A DNA stretch of 64,000 nucleotides from assembly GCA_023362775.1 (NCBI GenBank), contig JALMGJ010000063.1:558001-622000 (forward strand), read 5' to 3'. Both the position numbers and the translations under genes were made by a program. Numbering within the stretch: the stretch's first letter is position 1; each line of letters begins with the position of its first letter. The notes under the pieces are model-generated. The model did no database searches and was not told the origin of the DNA. It saw only the letters and a list, made by a program, of their open reading frames with translations. Source of the stretch: Charina bottae (taxonomy: Eukaryota > Chordata > Lepidosauria > Squamata > Charinaidae). Below are positions 9,404-20,153 of this stretch, in pieces.

Positions 9404-11970
9404 CTTTCCACAGACCCAGAGCATGTTTAGCTTTCACTGGGTTTTCCCTTGACCCCCTTCTTCCCCATTTGTAGTTTTTCTTTTTAAAATGTTGAGGTTG
9501 CACTTGCAACCTTGGGACTTCCTTGAGCCTGCTGAAGCCCCCCTCTTTCCGGAAAAGATACCATTTTTGCTGCAAGTGTTAGCTGGTTGTACTTATTAAC
9601 AGTTACTGCATTTCATCTTGTTAGAGCACTTCTGGAAAGTTTTGCCTTTGAGCTGTGCTTCAGCCAACAACTGTGCTGTAGATGGACATTAGCTGATCTA
9701 TTTAATATTGTCTAAGGAGGCTTCCAAATCAGCAGTTCCCAGCAGCTAACCAATATACAGTAAAATATGTGCTGACTGCAATTGATTTTTAATACATTGG
9801 GGAACAGAGTATAACACTTTTAGAGTATGTACTCTGGCCATAATTTACCCTGGTGGATTTTTCATATCATTTTGGATCCATGTTATTATATGATACTGGA
9901 TGATGACTTCAATAATTTCTTTTTAAAGAAGGTAGACTAAACATCATTCTAGTACCAATTAAAATATTGGACCAAGACTAAACACACTGTTAGAATGGAC
10001 ATCTTGCCAACCAGAAAAACAGCATTTGGAAGATAAATTTGCTTTGAATTCTGCTTCAGTCATTCAATTATATGAGCTTCTCATGTTTTAGTGACAAAGC
10101 ATTTTAACATAAATGAAGGATAGATTTTAAAAACAGCCCAGGCATCAGGTCTTCATCTGATGAAGGAATCTGGAGATCTCAAAAACTGCCTCACCGTACA
10201 TTATGGGCTGGCTCTAATAATGGTATCATCTGTGCATTTGAGTTTTTTTTTCTTTTCATTTTGTGATCCTTAATTCAAATTATCTAAAAAGCATAGCTAT
10301 CGATGCTTAGAACAGGATTGTATTTCCAGTCTGAACTTCAGACTGAAGTTCATGTCATACTAAGCTCCTTGTTTTAACTGCTGCACTGATACATAATCTC
10401 TGAGGGAACCAGTGGTATCTTAAAGAAACCTTTGCATTGCTTGTGTGTTAGGAAGCATTTCGGTATGCTTCTTCATTTGTAAAGGAACATGTAATAATTC
10501 CCAGAATAATAAGTAATAATGTTCAACAATTGTCACTTTCCCATTCTACCAAAGTGCATGAGACAAGGTTGTAAGAATTTGACTCACCCACTATCCCATA
10601 GATAGGCAATATACTCCTTGAGTGTATGTTGTTTAAGATCACTAATGTCCTTCCTTAGTTCTAAACTTTTCCAGTGGCACTTTTTGATTTAGAAGGAAGT
10701 TTAGAAATACCTTTTGTCTTCTGTGTTTTATTCTTGCCTTTCCTCAAATAGCTATTGATGTTGCTGTTCCCCATCTTGAGCAGTAGAAATTCCAGACAGA
10801 TGTTCCAAACAATAAGAATTTCCAGAACCATCAACATTACAAGCTTTCTTTTGGATGAGTAACCTAAAAATCTGTTGTCAGTATGTGATGGGCCCCCAAG
10901 AAATTTACCAGGAGGGCTTGGACAGCAACAGAGCTGTGGAGCCTTCAGCAGTTCAGCACTAAGAGAAGAGTCAAACATAGAACTGTTGGGTCATTTTCCC
11001 CAGAATATCTCTGGATATTACATGGAGGCTTTCTTCAAAGGAATAAGCAACTAAAGGAACACCTAATTTGCATTGCTTTGAAAGGAATGTGAAAGCTTTG
11101 GGAACTGATTTGGAATGAAGGCAGCCAATTTTTTCTCAACTCCACACTTCTTCTAGACAAGGAACTTGGCAGTAGCCAAGAATCTCAAAACAGTTTTATA
11201 ATCTATGTTCATCCTTATGCCTAATTAGTAAATGTGTCAAAGTGCTATTAGTATACTGAAGTATGTCAAAAAAGTATTTCTGTATAGTCCAGTCCTGTGA
11301 TCTACCAGCACTTTGATCTTTGAGTTAATATTTCATCTGATGGTTGAGTGACTATAGAATAGACTATAGACTATAGACTCCTTTAGTTCAGCAGGCAAAA
11401 CCTGGATACCCACTCCAACCTCCTGCTCTGTGCAAGAGTTGGTACACCTGTCACACCTCCAGGCTGTAAGACTTGCTTAAGAAGTATCTGCTCATGTTCT
11501 GAGATCCCTGCCACCACCCACCATCAATGTTTTTCCACAAGACAGGCGGGATGGTGGTGGGGGTACAATATTGGCCAGCAGTAGAGCTGCTTCATAACTG
11601 GGTTTTTGCTTCATGCTAATCCTTTTCCTCCATTCAGTGAAGGCTGTGGCTAATTTAATCTACTTCAGGCTACCTATTGTTCTCAGGCCTACACATTGCC
11701 CCCTCCATGTTGCAGACAAAAGCAGCTTCATGACAATTATGGGATACCTGTATTAAAATAAATATCCTTTGGGCAGTTTACAGCTGGAAGATTATGCTAA
11801 GGCAGGGGTATTATCTAAATTAGGCAGTTGATGATCATTTTGGGAAGGGAGATACAGAAGATGCAGGCTTCTCCCCTTTTCTGTTGTTATTTTAAGGAGA
11901 GATTAATTTGGGAGACTTGATACCTGTCTAGAGTGTCCAGAGGGGGTTCATAGGATGGGATGTTATTATC
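9404..11970. other. Unassigned intergenic sequence
   Basis: I see no element, RNA gene or supported gene. The longest open stretch is a 105-codon minus-strand frame at 10661-10978 that I could not connect to a family. Confidence 0.55.
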
Positions 11971-11971
11971 A

Positions 11972-12010
<39 letters not shown>
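11971..12010. repeat. (ATT)n microsatellite
   Basis: Thirteen near-perfect ATT units. Confidence 0.95.
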
Positions 12011-12416
12011 GCATTGCTAATATTACCATTGTCATTGTTCTTGTCATGATTATTGTTTACTACTGTTATTATGAACAGATGCTGTTTGGTCTTACCTTGC
12101 AAGCAACTCATCTAGGAATATTCTTTTCTCCATTAGTAAGACTAGTGCTCTTGATTAGGTTAACTCAGTATCTTGTAATTCGATATTTTATGAGAACCCA
12201 GTCAGTATGGTTAGCTAATGGTTCAAAGGGTTGTGAGAAGGAACAAATCTGGTCAAATCAAACCCAAAGTAAAATGAGCAAAGTTTAATTTGGTATGCAG
12301 ATTAAGACAATGGCTTGATTCACAGAGAAGGCAGAGAAAAAAAAGTTCCCAAAAGTAATGTGCCAGCTTATTTTTCTCCAACATATCTTCTCCCCCCACC
12401 CATTCATTGTTGTTGT

Positions 12417-15400
12417 TTATTCGTTCAGTCGTTTCCGACTCTTCGTGACTTCATGGACCAGTCCACGCCAGAGCTTTCTGTCGGCCGTCACCATCCCCAG
12501 CTCCCCAATGGTTGAGTCCGTCACCTCCAGAATACCATTCATCCATCTTGCCCTTGGTCGGCCCCTCTTCCTTTTGCCTTCCACTTTCCCTAGCATCAGC
12601 TTCTTCTCCAGGGTATCCTGTCTTCTCATTATGTGGCCAAAGTACTTCAGTTTTGCCTTTAATATCATTCCCTCAAGTGAGCAGTCTGGCTTGATTTCCT
12701 GGAGTATGGACTGGTTTGATCTTCTTGCAGTCCAAGGCACTCTCAGAATTTTCCTCCAACACCACAGTTCAAAAGCATCTATCTTCCTTCGCTCAGCCTT
12801 CCTTATGGTCCAGCTCTCGCAGCCATAGGTTACTACAGGGAATACCATTGCTTTAACTATGCGGACCTTTGTTGTCAGTGTGATGTCTCTGCTCTTAACT
12901 ATTTTATCAAGATTTGCCATTGCTCTCCTCCCAAGAAGTAGACGTCTTCTGATTTCCTGGCTGCAGTCAGCATCTGCAGTAATCTTTGCGCCTAGAAATA
13001 CAAAGTCTGTCACTGCCTCCACTTTTTCTCCCTCTATTTGCCAGTCATCAATCAAGCTCGTTGCCATAATCTTTGTTTTTTTGAGGTTTAGCTGCAACCC
13101 AGCTTTTGCACTTTCTTCTTTCACCTTCGTCATAAGGCTCCTCAACTCCTCCTCGCTTTCAGCCATCAAAGTGGTATCATCTGCATATCTGAGATTGTTA
13201 ATGTTTCTTCCAGCGATTTTAACTCCAGCCTTGGATTCCTCAAGCCCAGCATGTCGCATGATGTGTTCTGCGTACAGGTTGAATAGGTAGGGTGAGAGTA
13301 TACAACCCTGCCGTACTCCTTTCCAAATTTTAAACCAGTCCGTTGTTCCGTGCTCTGTTCTTACCGTTGCTACTTGGTCGTTACACAGATTCCTCAGGAG
13401 GCAGACAAGATGACTTGATATCCCCATACCACCAAGAACTTGCCACAATTTGTTATGATCCACACAGTCAAAGGCTTTAGAATAGTCAATAAAACAGAAA
13501 TAGATCTTTTTCTGAAATTCCCTGGCTTTCTCCATTATCCAGCGGATATTGGCAATTTGGTCTCTAGTTCCTCTGCCTTTTCTAAACCCAGCTTGTACAT
13601 CTGGCAATTCTCGCTCCATGAATTGCTGGAGTCTACCTTGCAAGATCTTGAGCATTACCTTACTGGCATGTGAAATAAGTGCCACTGTTCGATAATTTGA
13701 ACATTCTTTAGTGCTTCCCTTTTTTGGTATGGGGATATAAGTTGATTTTTTCCAATCTGATGGCCATTCTTGTGTTTTCCAAATTTGCTGGCATATGGCA
13801 TGCATCACCTTGACAGCATCATCTTGCAAGATTTTAAACAGTTCAGCTGGGATACCATCGTCTCCTGCTGCCTTGTTATTAGCAATGCTTCTTAAGGCCC
13901 ATTCAACCTCACTCTTCAGGATGTCTGGCTCTAACTCACTGACCACACCGTCAAAGCTATCTCCAATATTATTATCCTTCCTATACAGATCTTCCGTATA
14001 TTCTTGCCACCTTTTCTTGATATCTTCTGCTTCTGTTAGGTCCTTACCATCTTTGTTTTTGATCATACCCATTTTTGCCTGGAATTTACCTCCTATGTTT
14101 CTAATTTTCTGGAAGAGGTCTCTTGTCCTTCCTATTCTATTGTCTTCTTCCACTTCCGCACATTGCTTGTTTAAAAATAATTCCTTATCTCTTCTGGCTA
14201 ACCTCTGGAATTTTGCATTTAATTGGGCATATCTCCCCCTATCACTGTTGCCTTTTGCTTTCCTTCTTTCTTGGGCTACTTCCAGTGTTTCAGCAGACAG
14301 CCATCTTGCCTTCTTGGTTTTCTTTTTCTTTGGGACGTTTTTTGTTGCCGCCTCCTGAACAATGTTGCGAACTTCTGTCCATAGTTCTTCTGGGACCCTA
14401 TCTACTAAATCTAGTCCCTTAAATATATTCTTCACCTCCACTGCATATTCCTTAGGAATATTAGTGAGCTCATATCTAACTGATCTGTGGGTCTTCCCTA
14501 TTCTCTTTAGTCTGATTCTAAATTTTGCAATAAGAAGTTCGTGATCTGAACTACAGTCAGCTCCAGGTCTTGTTTTTACCGACTGTATAGATGTCCGCCA
14601 CCTTTGGCTGCAAAGGATGTAGTCAATCTGATTTCGCTGTCGACCATTTGGTGAAGTCCATGTATAAAGTCGTCTTTTAGGTTGTTGGAAGAGAGTGTTT
14701 TTTATGCACAGTGAGTTGTCTTGGCAAAATTCTATCAGCCTATGTCCTGCTTCATTTTGTTCTCCCAGACCATGCTTGCCTGTAATTCCAGGTGTCGTCT
14801 GACTACCCACCTTAGCATTCCAGTCTCCTGTAATGAAAATAACATCTCTTTTTGGTGTATTATCTAGTAGGTGCTGCAGATCCTCATAGAACTGATCTAC
14901 TTCTGCTTCTTCAGCATCTGTGGTTGGGGCGTATATTTGGATCACTGTGATGTTAAATGGCTTACCCTGAATTCGAATTGAGATCATTCTATCGTTTTTT
15001 GGATTGTATCCAAGCACTGCTTTAGCCACTTTATTATTAATTATGAAGGCTACTCCATTTCTTCTGTGGTCCTCTTGTCCACAGTAGTAGATCTGGTGGT
15101 CATCTGATGTGAAGTGGCCCATCCCAGTCCATTTCAGTTCACTGACACCTAAAATGTCTATATTTAATCTTGACATCTCACCAATAACCACATCCAATTT
15201 GCCCTGGCTCATAGATCTTACATTCCAGGTTCCTATGGTGTGTTGATCTTTAGAACATCGGATTCGTCGTTCACCACCAGCACCGTCGGCCGCTAGCCGT
15301 CCTTTCGGCTTTGAGCTAGCTGCGTCATCACATCTGGGGCTAGTTGAACGTATCCTCTGTTCCTCCCCAGTAGCATTTTGACCATCTTCCGACCTGGGAG

Positions 15401-15449
15401 TCCCATCTTCCGATGGTATACCGACATATCTTTGGTTGTACTGATCCAT
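12417..15449 (-). CDS. RTE LINE polyprotein: AP endonuclease plus reverse transcriptase, intact 1010 aa
   Basis: The protein nicks target DNA and reverse transcribes its RNA there. The apurinic-type endonuclease spans about residues 68-310, with HTIGTWNVRSM (70-80), GVSELKWTG (101-109), the catalytic-type GDWNAKVG (208-215), NQIDYIL (273-279) and SSDHELL (300-306). The RT spans about 560-800, with YIPIPKKGS, QAGFRKGRGTRDQI, FCFIDYSKAFDCVD (651-664), GVRQGCILSP (711-720) and RYADDTTLMA (754-763). The C-terminal RTE domain contains CESWTIRKAERRKIDAFE and CWRKILRVPWTARRSN and ends TKSRKRLNE. The ATG at 15449 follows the 5' UTR and matches the start in the second copy. Relative to that copy it has private changes such as KIWKGVRQG for KIGKGVRQG, so an open frame does not prove activity. 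Confidence 0.95.
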   Translation of the reverse strand: MDQYNQRYVGIPSEDGTPRSEDGQNATGEEQRIRSTSPRCDDAASSKPKGRLAADGAGGERRIRCSKDQHTIGTWNVRSMSQGKLDVVIGEMSRLNIDILGVSELKWTGMGHFTSDDHQIYYCGQEDHRRNGVAFIINNKVAKAVLGYNPKNDRMISIRIQGKPFNITVIQIYAPTTDAEEAEVDQFYEDLQHLLDNTPKRDVIFITGDWNAKVGSQTTPGITGKHGLGEQNEAGHRLIEFCQDNSLCIKNTLFQQPKRRLYTWTSPNGRQRNQIDYILCSQRWRTSIQSVKTRPGADCSSDHELLIAKFRIRLKRIGKTHRSVRYELTNIPKEYAVEVKNIFKGLDLVDRVPEELWTEVRNIVQEAATKNVPKKKKTKKARWLSAETLEVAQERRKAKGNSDRGRYAQLNAKFQRLARRDKELFLNKQCAEVEEDNRIGRTRDLFQKIRNIGGKFQAKMGMIKNKDGKDLTEAEDIKKRWQEYTEDLYRKDNNIGDSFDGVVSELEPDILKSEVEWALRSIANNKAAGDDGIPAELFKILQDDAVKVMHAICQQIWKTQEWPSDWKKSTYIPIPKKGSTKECSNYRTVALISHASKVMLKILQGRLQQFMERELPDVQAGFRKGRGTRDQIANIRWIMEKAREFQKKIYFCFIDYSKAFDCVDHNKLWQVLGGMGISSHLVCLLRNLCNDQVATVRTEHGTTDWFKIWKGVRQGCILSPYLFNLYAEHIMRHAGLEESKAGVKIAGRNINNLRYADDTTLMAESEEELRSLMTKVKEESAKAGLQLNLKKTKIMATSLIDDWQIEGEKVEAVTDFVFLGAKITADADCSQEIRRRLLLGRRAMANLDKIVKSRDITLTTKVRIVKAMVFPVVTYGCESWTIRKAERRKIDAFELWCWRKILRVPWTARRSNQSILQEIKPDCSLEGMILKAKLKYFGHIMRRQDTLEKKLMLGKVEGKRKRGRPRARWMNGILEVTDSTIGELGMVTADRKLWRGLVHEVTKSRKRLNE

Positions 15450-15529
15450 TTAGTTTTCATGGCAAGAATACTGGGGTGGGTTGCCATTACCTTCCCCAGG
15501 GATCGTATGTAGTCTGACCTCTCTGCCAC
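15293..15529 (-). other. Candidate small upstream ORF overlapping the RTE ORF, 78 codons
   Basis: This second frame starts in the 5' UTR and overlaps the first ~50 codons of the main ORF. The C-terminal 64 codons (from MATHPSILA) are also open in the second copy at 20297-20491, with three substitutions. RTE elements can carry a short first ORF of unknown role, so this could be one. Overlap with a conserved main frame and only two closely related copies make chance equally likely. Confidence 0.25.
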
Positions 15530-15775
15530 GACCTTCCCGTCTTGGGTGTCCCTTCACGGTTTAGCTCATGGTTTCATTGAGTTGCTCAAGCTCCAGCACC
15601 ATGACAAGGTAACAATCTCCTTTGGTGGAGCACCCATTCATAGAGTCATTTAATTTGCTCAGCAACTGAGTCAGACCCCCTATTTCTTATGGATAAAATG
15701 TTTCCTTTCCTTCAACCGTGTCCAGTTCAGTGTGCAAACCCCAAGAGCAGAGCCCAGGATTGGACCTTGAGAAGT

Positions 15776-16038
15776 TTATTTTTTATTTTTATTTTTATTT
15801 ATTTTATTTTTTATCCCGCCTTTATTATTTTTACAAATAACTCAAGGTGGGGAACATACCTAATACTCCTTCCTCCTCCTGTTTTCCTCACAACAACAAC
15901 CCTGTGAGGTAAGCTGGGCTGAGAGAGTGTGACTGGCCCAAGGTCACCCAGCCGGCTTTCATGCCTCAGGTGGGACTAGAACTCACAGTCTCCCGGTTTC
16001 TAGCCTGGTGCCTTCACCACTAGACCAAACTGGCTCTC
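15776..16038 (-). mobile_element. CORE-SINE (MIR/L2-type tRNA SINE)
   Basis: On the minus strand it begins GAGAGCCAGTTTGGTCTAGT. It has an A-box-like TGGTCTAGTGG and a B-box-like GTTCTAGTCCC, followed by the core CTGGGTGACCTTGGGCCAGT. It then runs through cctcacagggttgttgtg to an A/T-rich ATAAA tail. The order (tRNA head, core, L2-like tail) is that of MIR-type SINEs. A related copy is at 52670-52893. Confidence 0.85.
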
Positions 16039-16562
16039 AGTTTGGGGCTGTCATGATGGTCTGCATTGCTTCTCTTGAAGGAGGTCTGTTTGGGGCTTCT
16101 TGACTACCAGTTTCATCTTCAATAATAATAATGAGACAACATCTGCCACCACACTTAAAGGCAGCAGGCTGGTTGAATACTCAGCAATAGGTTGAAGCCC
16201 TATTGTCACTCTCCAAAAGGTTCACATTATTTTCAGTAGGCAGAGTCCAAGGCACCTTTGCTTAGCAGCAACAACAAAAATACTTAAGTAGTTTCAGAGA
16301 GGAAAGTAGCAAAGAAAATCCCCCCTTGATATCTTTCAAACAATTCTGAATTCAAGAGAAGAGTCACTCTCCAAGAACAGAGGCCAGGACAGACGGTATT
16401 GGTCACTTAAGTTGTCCAAGTTGTATTGCTTCTCCTCCTAATGGGTAGGACTTTGAGGCGTTTTTTTTACACAGAACCAACAAGCAGGTTGCACCAAATG
16501 TCCTAGAGAAATTCTTATATTTAAAGGTTCTGACAAATGGCTAAACCCACCGCTCTAGCCAA
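16039..16562. other. Unassigned sequence
   Basis: I see no coding or repeat feature that I can name. Confidence 0.5.
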
Positions 16563-16867
16563 TGTCACGACCTGCCCCCAGCCCCACCCCATGTGAGGAG
16601 GACTGATTGGATGTTTTCCCCACTGATAGGAAAATGCACCAATTACTGCACCTTAACCAATCCCACAGTATATTATAAGGCCAACCCTTATAATACTGGC
16701 CTCATTTCTGAGGCAGAGAGTAGCTATGCAGTCAGATCAAATTATGTCAGTATATTTTTGTGTCACTTCATGGCCTGGAGGACAGCACATTAAACCCGCT
16801 GTCTGAATGTGCCCACAGTCTTACTTGTCAACTCTTTAACTCTGGTTAAGGAATCCAGCCTACCACA
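16563..16867 (+). mobile_element. Probable solo LTR, about 305 bp
   Basis: It runs from TGTCACGACCTG to GCCTACCACA. Inside are two CCAAT-like sites (aaccaatccc, caccaatta) and a TATA-like gtatattataagg at about 16670. A polyadenylation-like cattaaac at about 16790 precedes a GT/T-rich end. That is a compact LTR promoter layout. The flanks share only gcca (16558-16561 and 16869-16872), so the target duplication is not clean. Confidence 0.45.
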
Positions 16868-17394
16868 TGCCATGAACCCAACGTAGTTAAGAATAAATCC
16901 CTTGAAAAGCTTTGCAAATGTTCAAAAAGTTAATAGAGGCATCTGCGTGCCACTTTAAAATGTTGAGTAAGAATTACAAAGTCTTCAAAATATAAAAACC
17001 AGCCAGAGTTTGTTTCTTAGCCAATGGAAGCTTTCACTTCTCAAAAATGATAGAAACGGGTCCTGCCTTCTGATATTCCAAAGCTCCAGGGTCTGTGCAG
17101 AAAGTGTACTAGGTAATTTTAGAACCAAGTCATAATGCTATTATTGAGAATGATCTTGCTTGTTTCCACATTACACTTGAAGCTGTTGACCAACTGGAAA
17201 GTTCGCTTGCTAGTAATGTTGAGTTTTTAGGTTGTGAAATTGCAAAAACAGTGTCCCTTTGTTTCTTGAGATTTGTCTATAGCCTGTCAGATGCCAAAAC
17301 GTGTAATACTGTATATGTGTGCATTAGGAAAAAGCCACAAGCCAGTAGCCAGAGAAGTGTATTTTTGTCATTGTTATGTTCTTTATGGGCTATG

Positions 17395-17444
17395 CTGAAG
17401 TTAATCCCGTTGGGGGAGTTGGGCGGTCATATAAATTTAAATAA

Positions 17445-17480
<36 letters not shown>

Positions 17481-17481
17481 C
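17395..17481 (+). mobile_element. L2-like LINE 3' tail insertion
   Basis: A short GGGCGGTCATATAAATTT terminus with an (AATA)n run interrupts block A. The right-hand copy is continuous here (ggctatgcattgctgctgc), so this is a severely 5'-truncated insertion in the left copy. Confidence 0.7.
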
Positions 17482-17503
17482 CATTGCTGCTGCTTGCATA
17501 TTT

Positions 17504-17975
17504 ACCTGAGGGACTGCCTCGTCCCCAATACATCTACCTGTCCCACCCGTTATGCAGAGAGGGCATGCTACGGACCCCATCTGCAAGAGATTTCCATCTG
17601 GCCGGGTCCAGGAGGCGTGCCTTCTCTGCAGTAGCTCCCGCCCTGTGGAACAACTTGCCCCCGAAGGTGAGATTAGCCCCTTTGCTCCTGACCTTCTGGA
17701 AGAACCTGAAAACCTGGCTCTGCCGCCTTGCTTGGGGCCAAGGAAGAAATAGTCACTCTCGGGGATGGCTAATACCTTAGAGAGCCCCTCTCCTACATCA
17801 GATTGAGTTAGATCTTTTTACTATTCTTGCCTCTTGGATTTTAATCTTGTTTTACAATTATTTAATAATGGTATTTTTATATTGTATGTATATTTTATGT
17901 TTCTTGTTTTTATTATCTCATTATAAACTGCCCAGAGTCCCTCCGGAGGAGGTTGATGGGTGGTGATAGAAATTT

Positions 17976-18012
<37 letters not shown>

Positions 18013-18020
18013 ATAAATAA
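17504..18020 (+). mobile_element. 5'-truncated L2 LINE, 3' end of ORF2 and tail
   Basis: Translation gives CREGMLRTPSARDFHLAGSR and RRAFSAVAPALWNNLPPKVR, the L2 ORF2 C-terminus. A GGGTGGTGATAG..(GATA)n/(AAAT)n tail follows. A 6-bp direct repeat atattt (17498-17503, 18021-18026) flanks it and the right-hand duplicate has the empty site gcttgcatatttcaaggc. Confidence 0.85.
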
Positions 18021-18022
18021 AT
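17976..18022. repeat. (GATA)n/(AAAT)n microsatellite in the L2 tail
   Basis: A run of GATA units grading into AAAT, at the 3' end of the L2 insertion. Confidence 0.95.
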
Positions 18023-19621
18023 ATTTCAAGGCTCAGTTCTGTGGCTGTTTGTGCAGGCAAGAAAATTGCAAAAAGGGTGCTTAAATGTTGTTTCACTGTT
18101 TGTCATGGGAATGGTTCCTTCATTCTCCTCAGCAGCCAAAAGTCTAGGACCTTATGTCAAGTAGACTCTGGGAATTCTATCCCTGGTTAGATTTGAGATT
18201 ATTTCAGTTTAAAGCAGAGAATACCTAACCAACGTATGATACCTATCCTGTTGCAATATGAACTGTTGGGATCTACCAAATTGAACTCTATGGTGGCATC
18301 AAAGCTGATCATTGCTGTCTCAGCTACCAGCAATTAAAAAAATTATAATCTATTAACTTGATTGTGGTTTCAAACACATCATTAGGAAGATCAGTTTTAA
18401 AAATCTATGGAGACTAACTTGGGTCAGATAAAACATATATAAGGAAGTGGCACTAAATTCATATATAAGGGAAGTTGGGTAAAAAGCTATATATAAGGGA
18501 TTGCTGTGTAGGCATGGACACATTGCACTGAAAAATATGAAATTTTGGAAAACAATATCAATTATGGTTTTTATTTTTAATGATTTGTAGAACAGAATAA
18601 TATATAAAGAGGTACCACATGCAAACAGTTAAGATTTCCACCGATCATCCCTAGCCAGCGGGGATCAAGTTCAAGGGAATTCGTTAGTAATCAGCCTTAA
18701 ACAGCATTAAGAAGTAGCTTAAGGAAAAAAATAAATGGCAAAGTAAACTACGCAAGTCAGGAAAGTTTATTGACTGTAGCCTATGCTTATGTGAGCCATT
18801 ATGACATAAGCTAGTTAAATTCATGCCTCCGCATCTCACTTTTTTCTTTGCCTACCAATAAAATCAAAGTGCATCCACCACTTAATTGGGGGGGGGGGAA
18901 TCAAGCTTTTTCAGTAACCTGGGTAACAAATTCCTCACCCTGCCATTTCCAGTGCTGACAAATGGCTATTCCCTCCAAGCAGTTCATGGTAATGAACTGT
19001 GCCTCTGCTTTCAATAAATGTGATGACAGGTTTCACAAGTCTTTCACTGGGACTTAATACAAATCTTCTGGACAACTTCAAATATGTTTCCACTCTGACA
19101 CCATGACAAACTAGTTCCCATGGGAAAGAATAAAGAAGTGCTACTGTATCCGCTAATGAAGTTTACTGACCTTCCTCGGGAGAAATTTAACAAAAGACAT
19201 TGGCATGTTTTAGGTTCAGTATGACAGGTTGCTAATTGATTTTGCATTTATTTAATAGGACCCTATATTAGAACAGAATTTAAACACTGCTCTGTATGTA
19301 AAGGATCTTTCAGTGCAGACACATACAGTACCTTTTAGTACAGCTCACGTTTTCCCATGAATGGTTCAGCTTCACCCATGGACTACACAGGACTGTCATT
19401 TGTAGATACATAGCCAGGTGACCTCCTGCATGGATGCGCAAACATAGCGACTGAAATGTTTCTAACTGCAACATGCCCCAGTATTTGAAAATTATGATAT
19501 CTACTTTGACCTCACCCAAGATAAAATATAGGGCAGCCTTTGTCTGCAAGCTTTGTTAAAAGGATGCTGGGGGGAAAAGGGAGAGGTCCTTACTTCCTAA
19601 TTTAATTTCCTTATATACTGC

Positions 19622-20142
19622 TTATGTTCATTTCTGTCTTTCACTTAGTTTGGCCAGTGAATATTTTTGGGTTCCCTTTCCTGTGTCTCCAAAATTCTTT
19701 CTTACACATTTGGACAGGCCTGCATATGTGGATTGCCTAAGCTCCTGAGGATCTTCTAGTGCCAATAATTTTCCTGAGACAGTGTTTCATTAATGCACAC
19801 ACAGTGTTACTAAAAAATTAAGCATGGCTAAAATCATTCAGCATGATACTGTTCCTACCAATGGAGAACTAGCATTGGGTGGAAATGGGAATGAATAGTG
19901 TCCAATTATCAACAAGGATGTTGGGACTTGTAGTCCCAGTTTCTTCCTCAGCAGGAAGAGTGATCTATGCATGTACTGAAGCCATTTTTTCTGCTCAAAA
20001 TGGGAAATCTAAGTAATTTCCCAATTAATTAATTAGCAATTAAATTTAAGTAAATTGGGAAAGGGCTTTATGGAAGTGTGTGTGTGTGCTTGTACGCTGG
20101 AAAGATATGCCTTTTCATTTCTGCTTTGATTTCAATGAGGAT
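19622..20142. other. Unassigned intergenic sequence
   Basis: A short non-coding interval between the duplicated block and the second RTE. I see nothing to annotate. Confidence 0.6.
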
Positions 20143-20153
20143 AGGAGCCCCCA

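Larger units (their letters stand above)
12408..15630 (-). mobile_element. Full-length RTE-clade LINE (BovB-related), 3.2 kb
   Basis: The element is bounded by the 11-bp target-site duplication cacccattcat (12397-12407 and 15631-15641). On the minus strand it starts CTCCACCAAAGGAG, has about 180 bp of 5' UTR, a single long ORF, and ends in AATAAACAACAACA. A second full-length copy at 20154-23372 starts with the same CTCCASCAAAGGAG, which confirms the 5' end. It is full length rather than 5'-truncated, which is unusual for a LINE, and its ORF is uninterrupted. It appears to be a recent insertion. Confidence 0.95.
17200..19621. repeat. Left-hand duplicated block A-E (inverted copies at 42390-43035 and 38135-39380)
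   Basis: Block A (17200-18470) matches the reverse complement of 42390-43035. Block E (18345-19621) matches the reverse complement of 38135-39380. E is close to 99% identical: open stretches 19044-19247 and 19310-19549 are identical to 38496-38699 and 38194-38433. A is more diverged. In the left copy A and E are contiguous; in the right copy blocks B-C-D lie between them. Confidence 0.9.

Noticed and set aside
10661..10978. 105-codon minus-strand ORF with a hydrophobic segment and a lysine-rich tail
   Set aside because: No family recognised, no splice or promoter context, and a length expected by chance in several kb of DNA. Kept only as a note.
13795..14358. Long antisense ORFs inside the RTE and BovB elements (also 21426-21989, 25010-25942, 49735-50733, 51229-51810)
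   Set aside because: They mirror the sense coding frame of the LINEs, are serine/leucine-rich antisense shadows and contain no domain.
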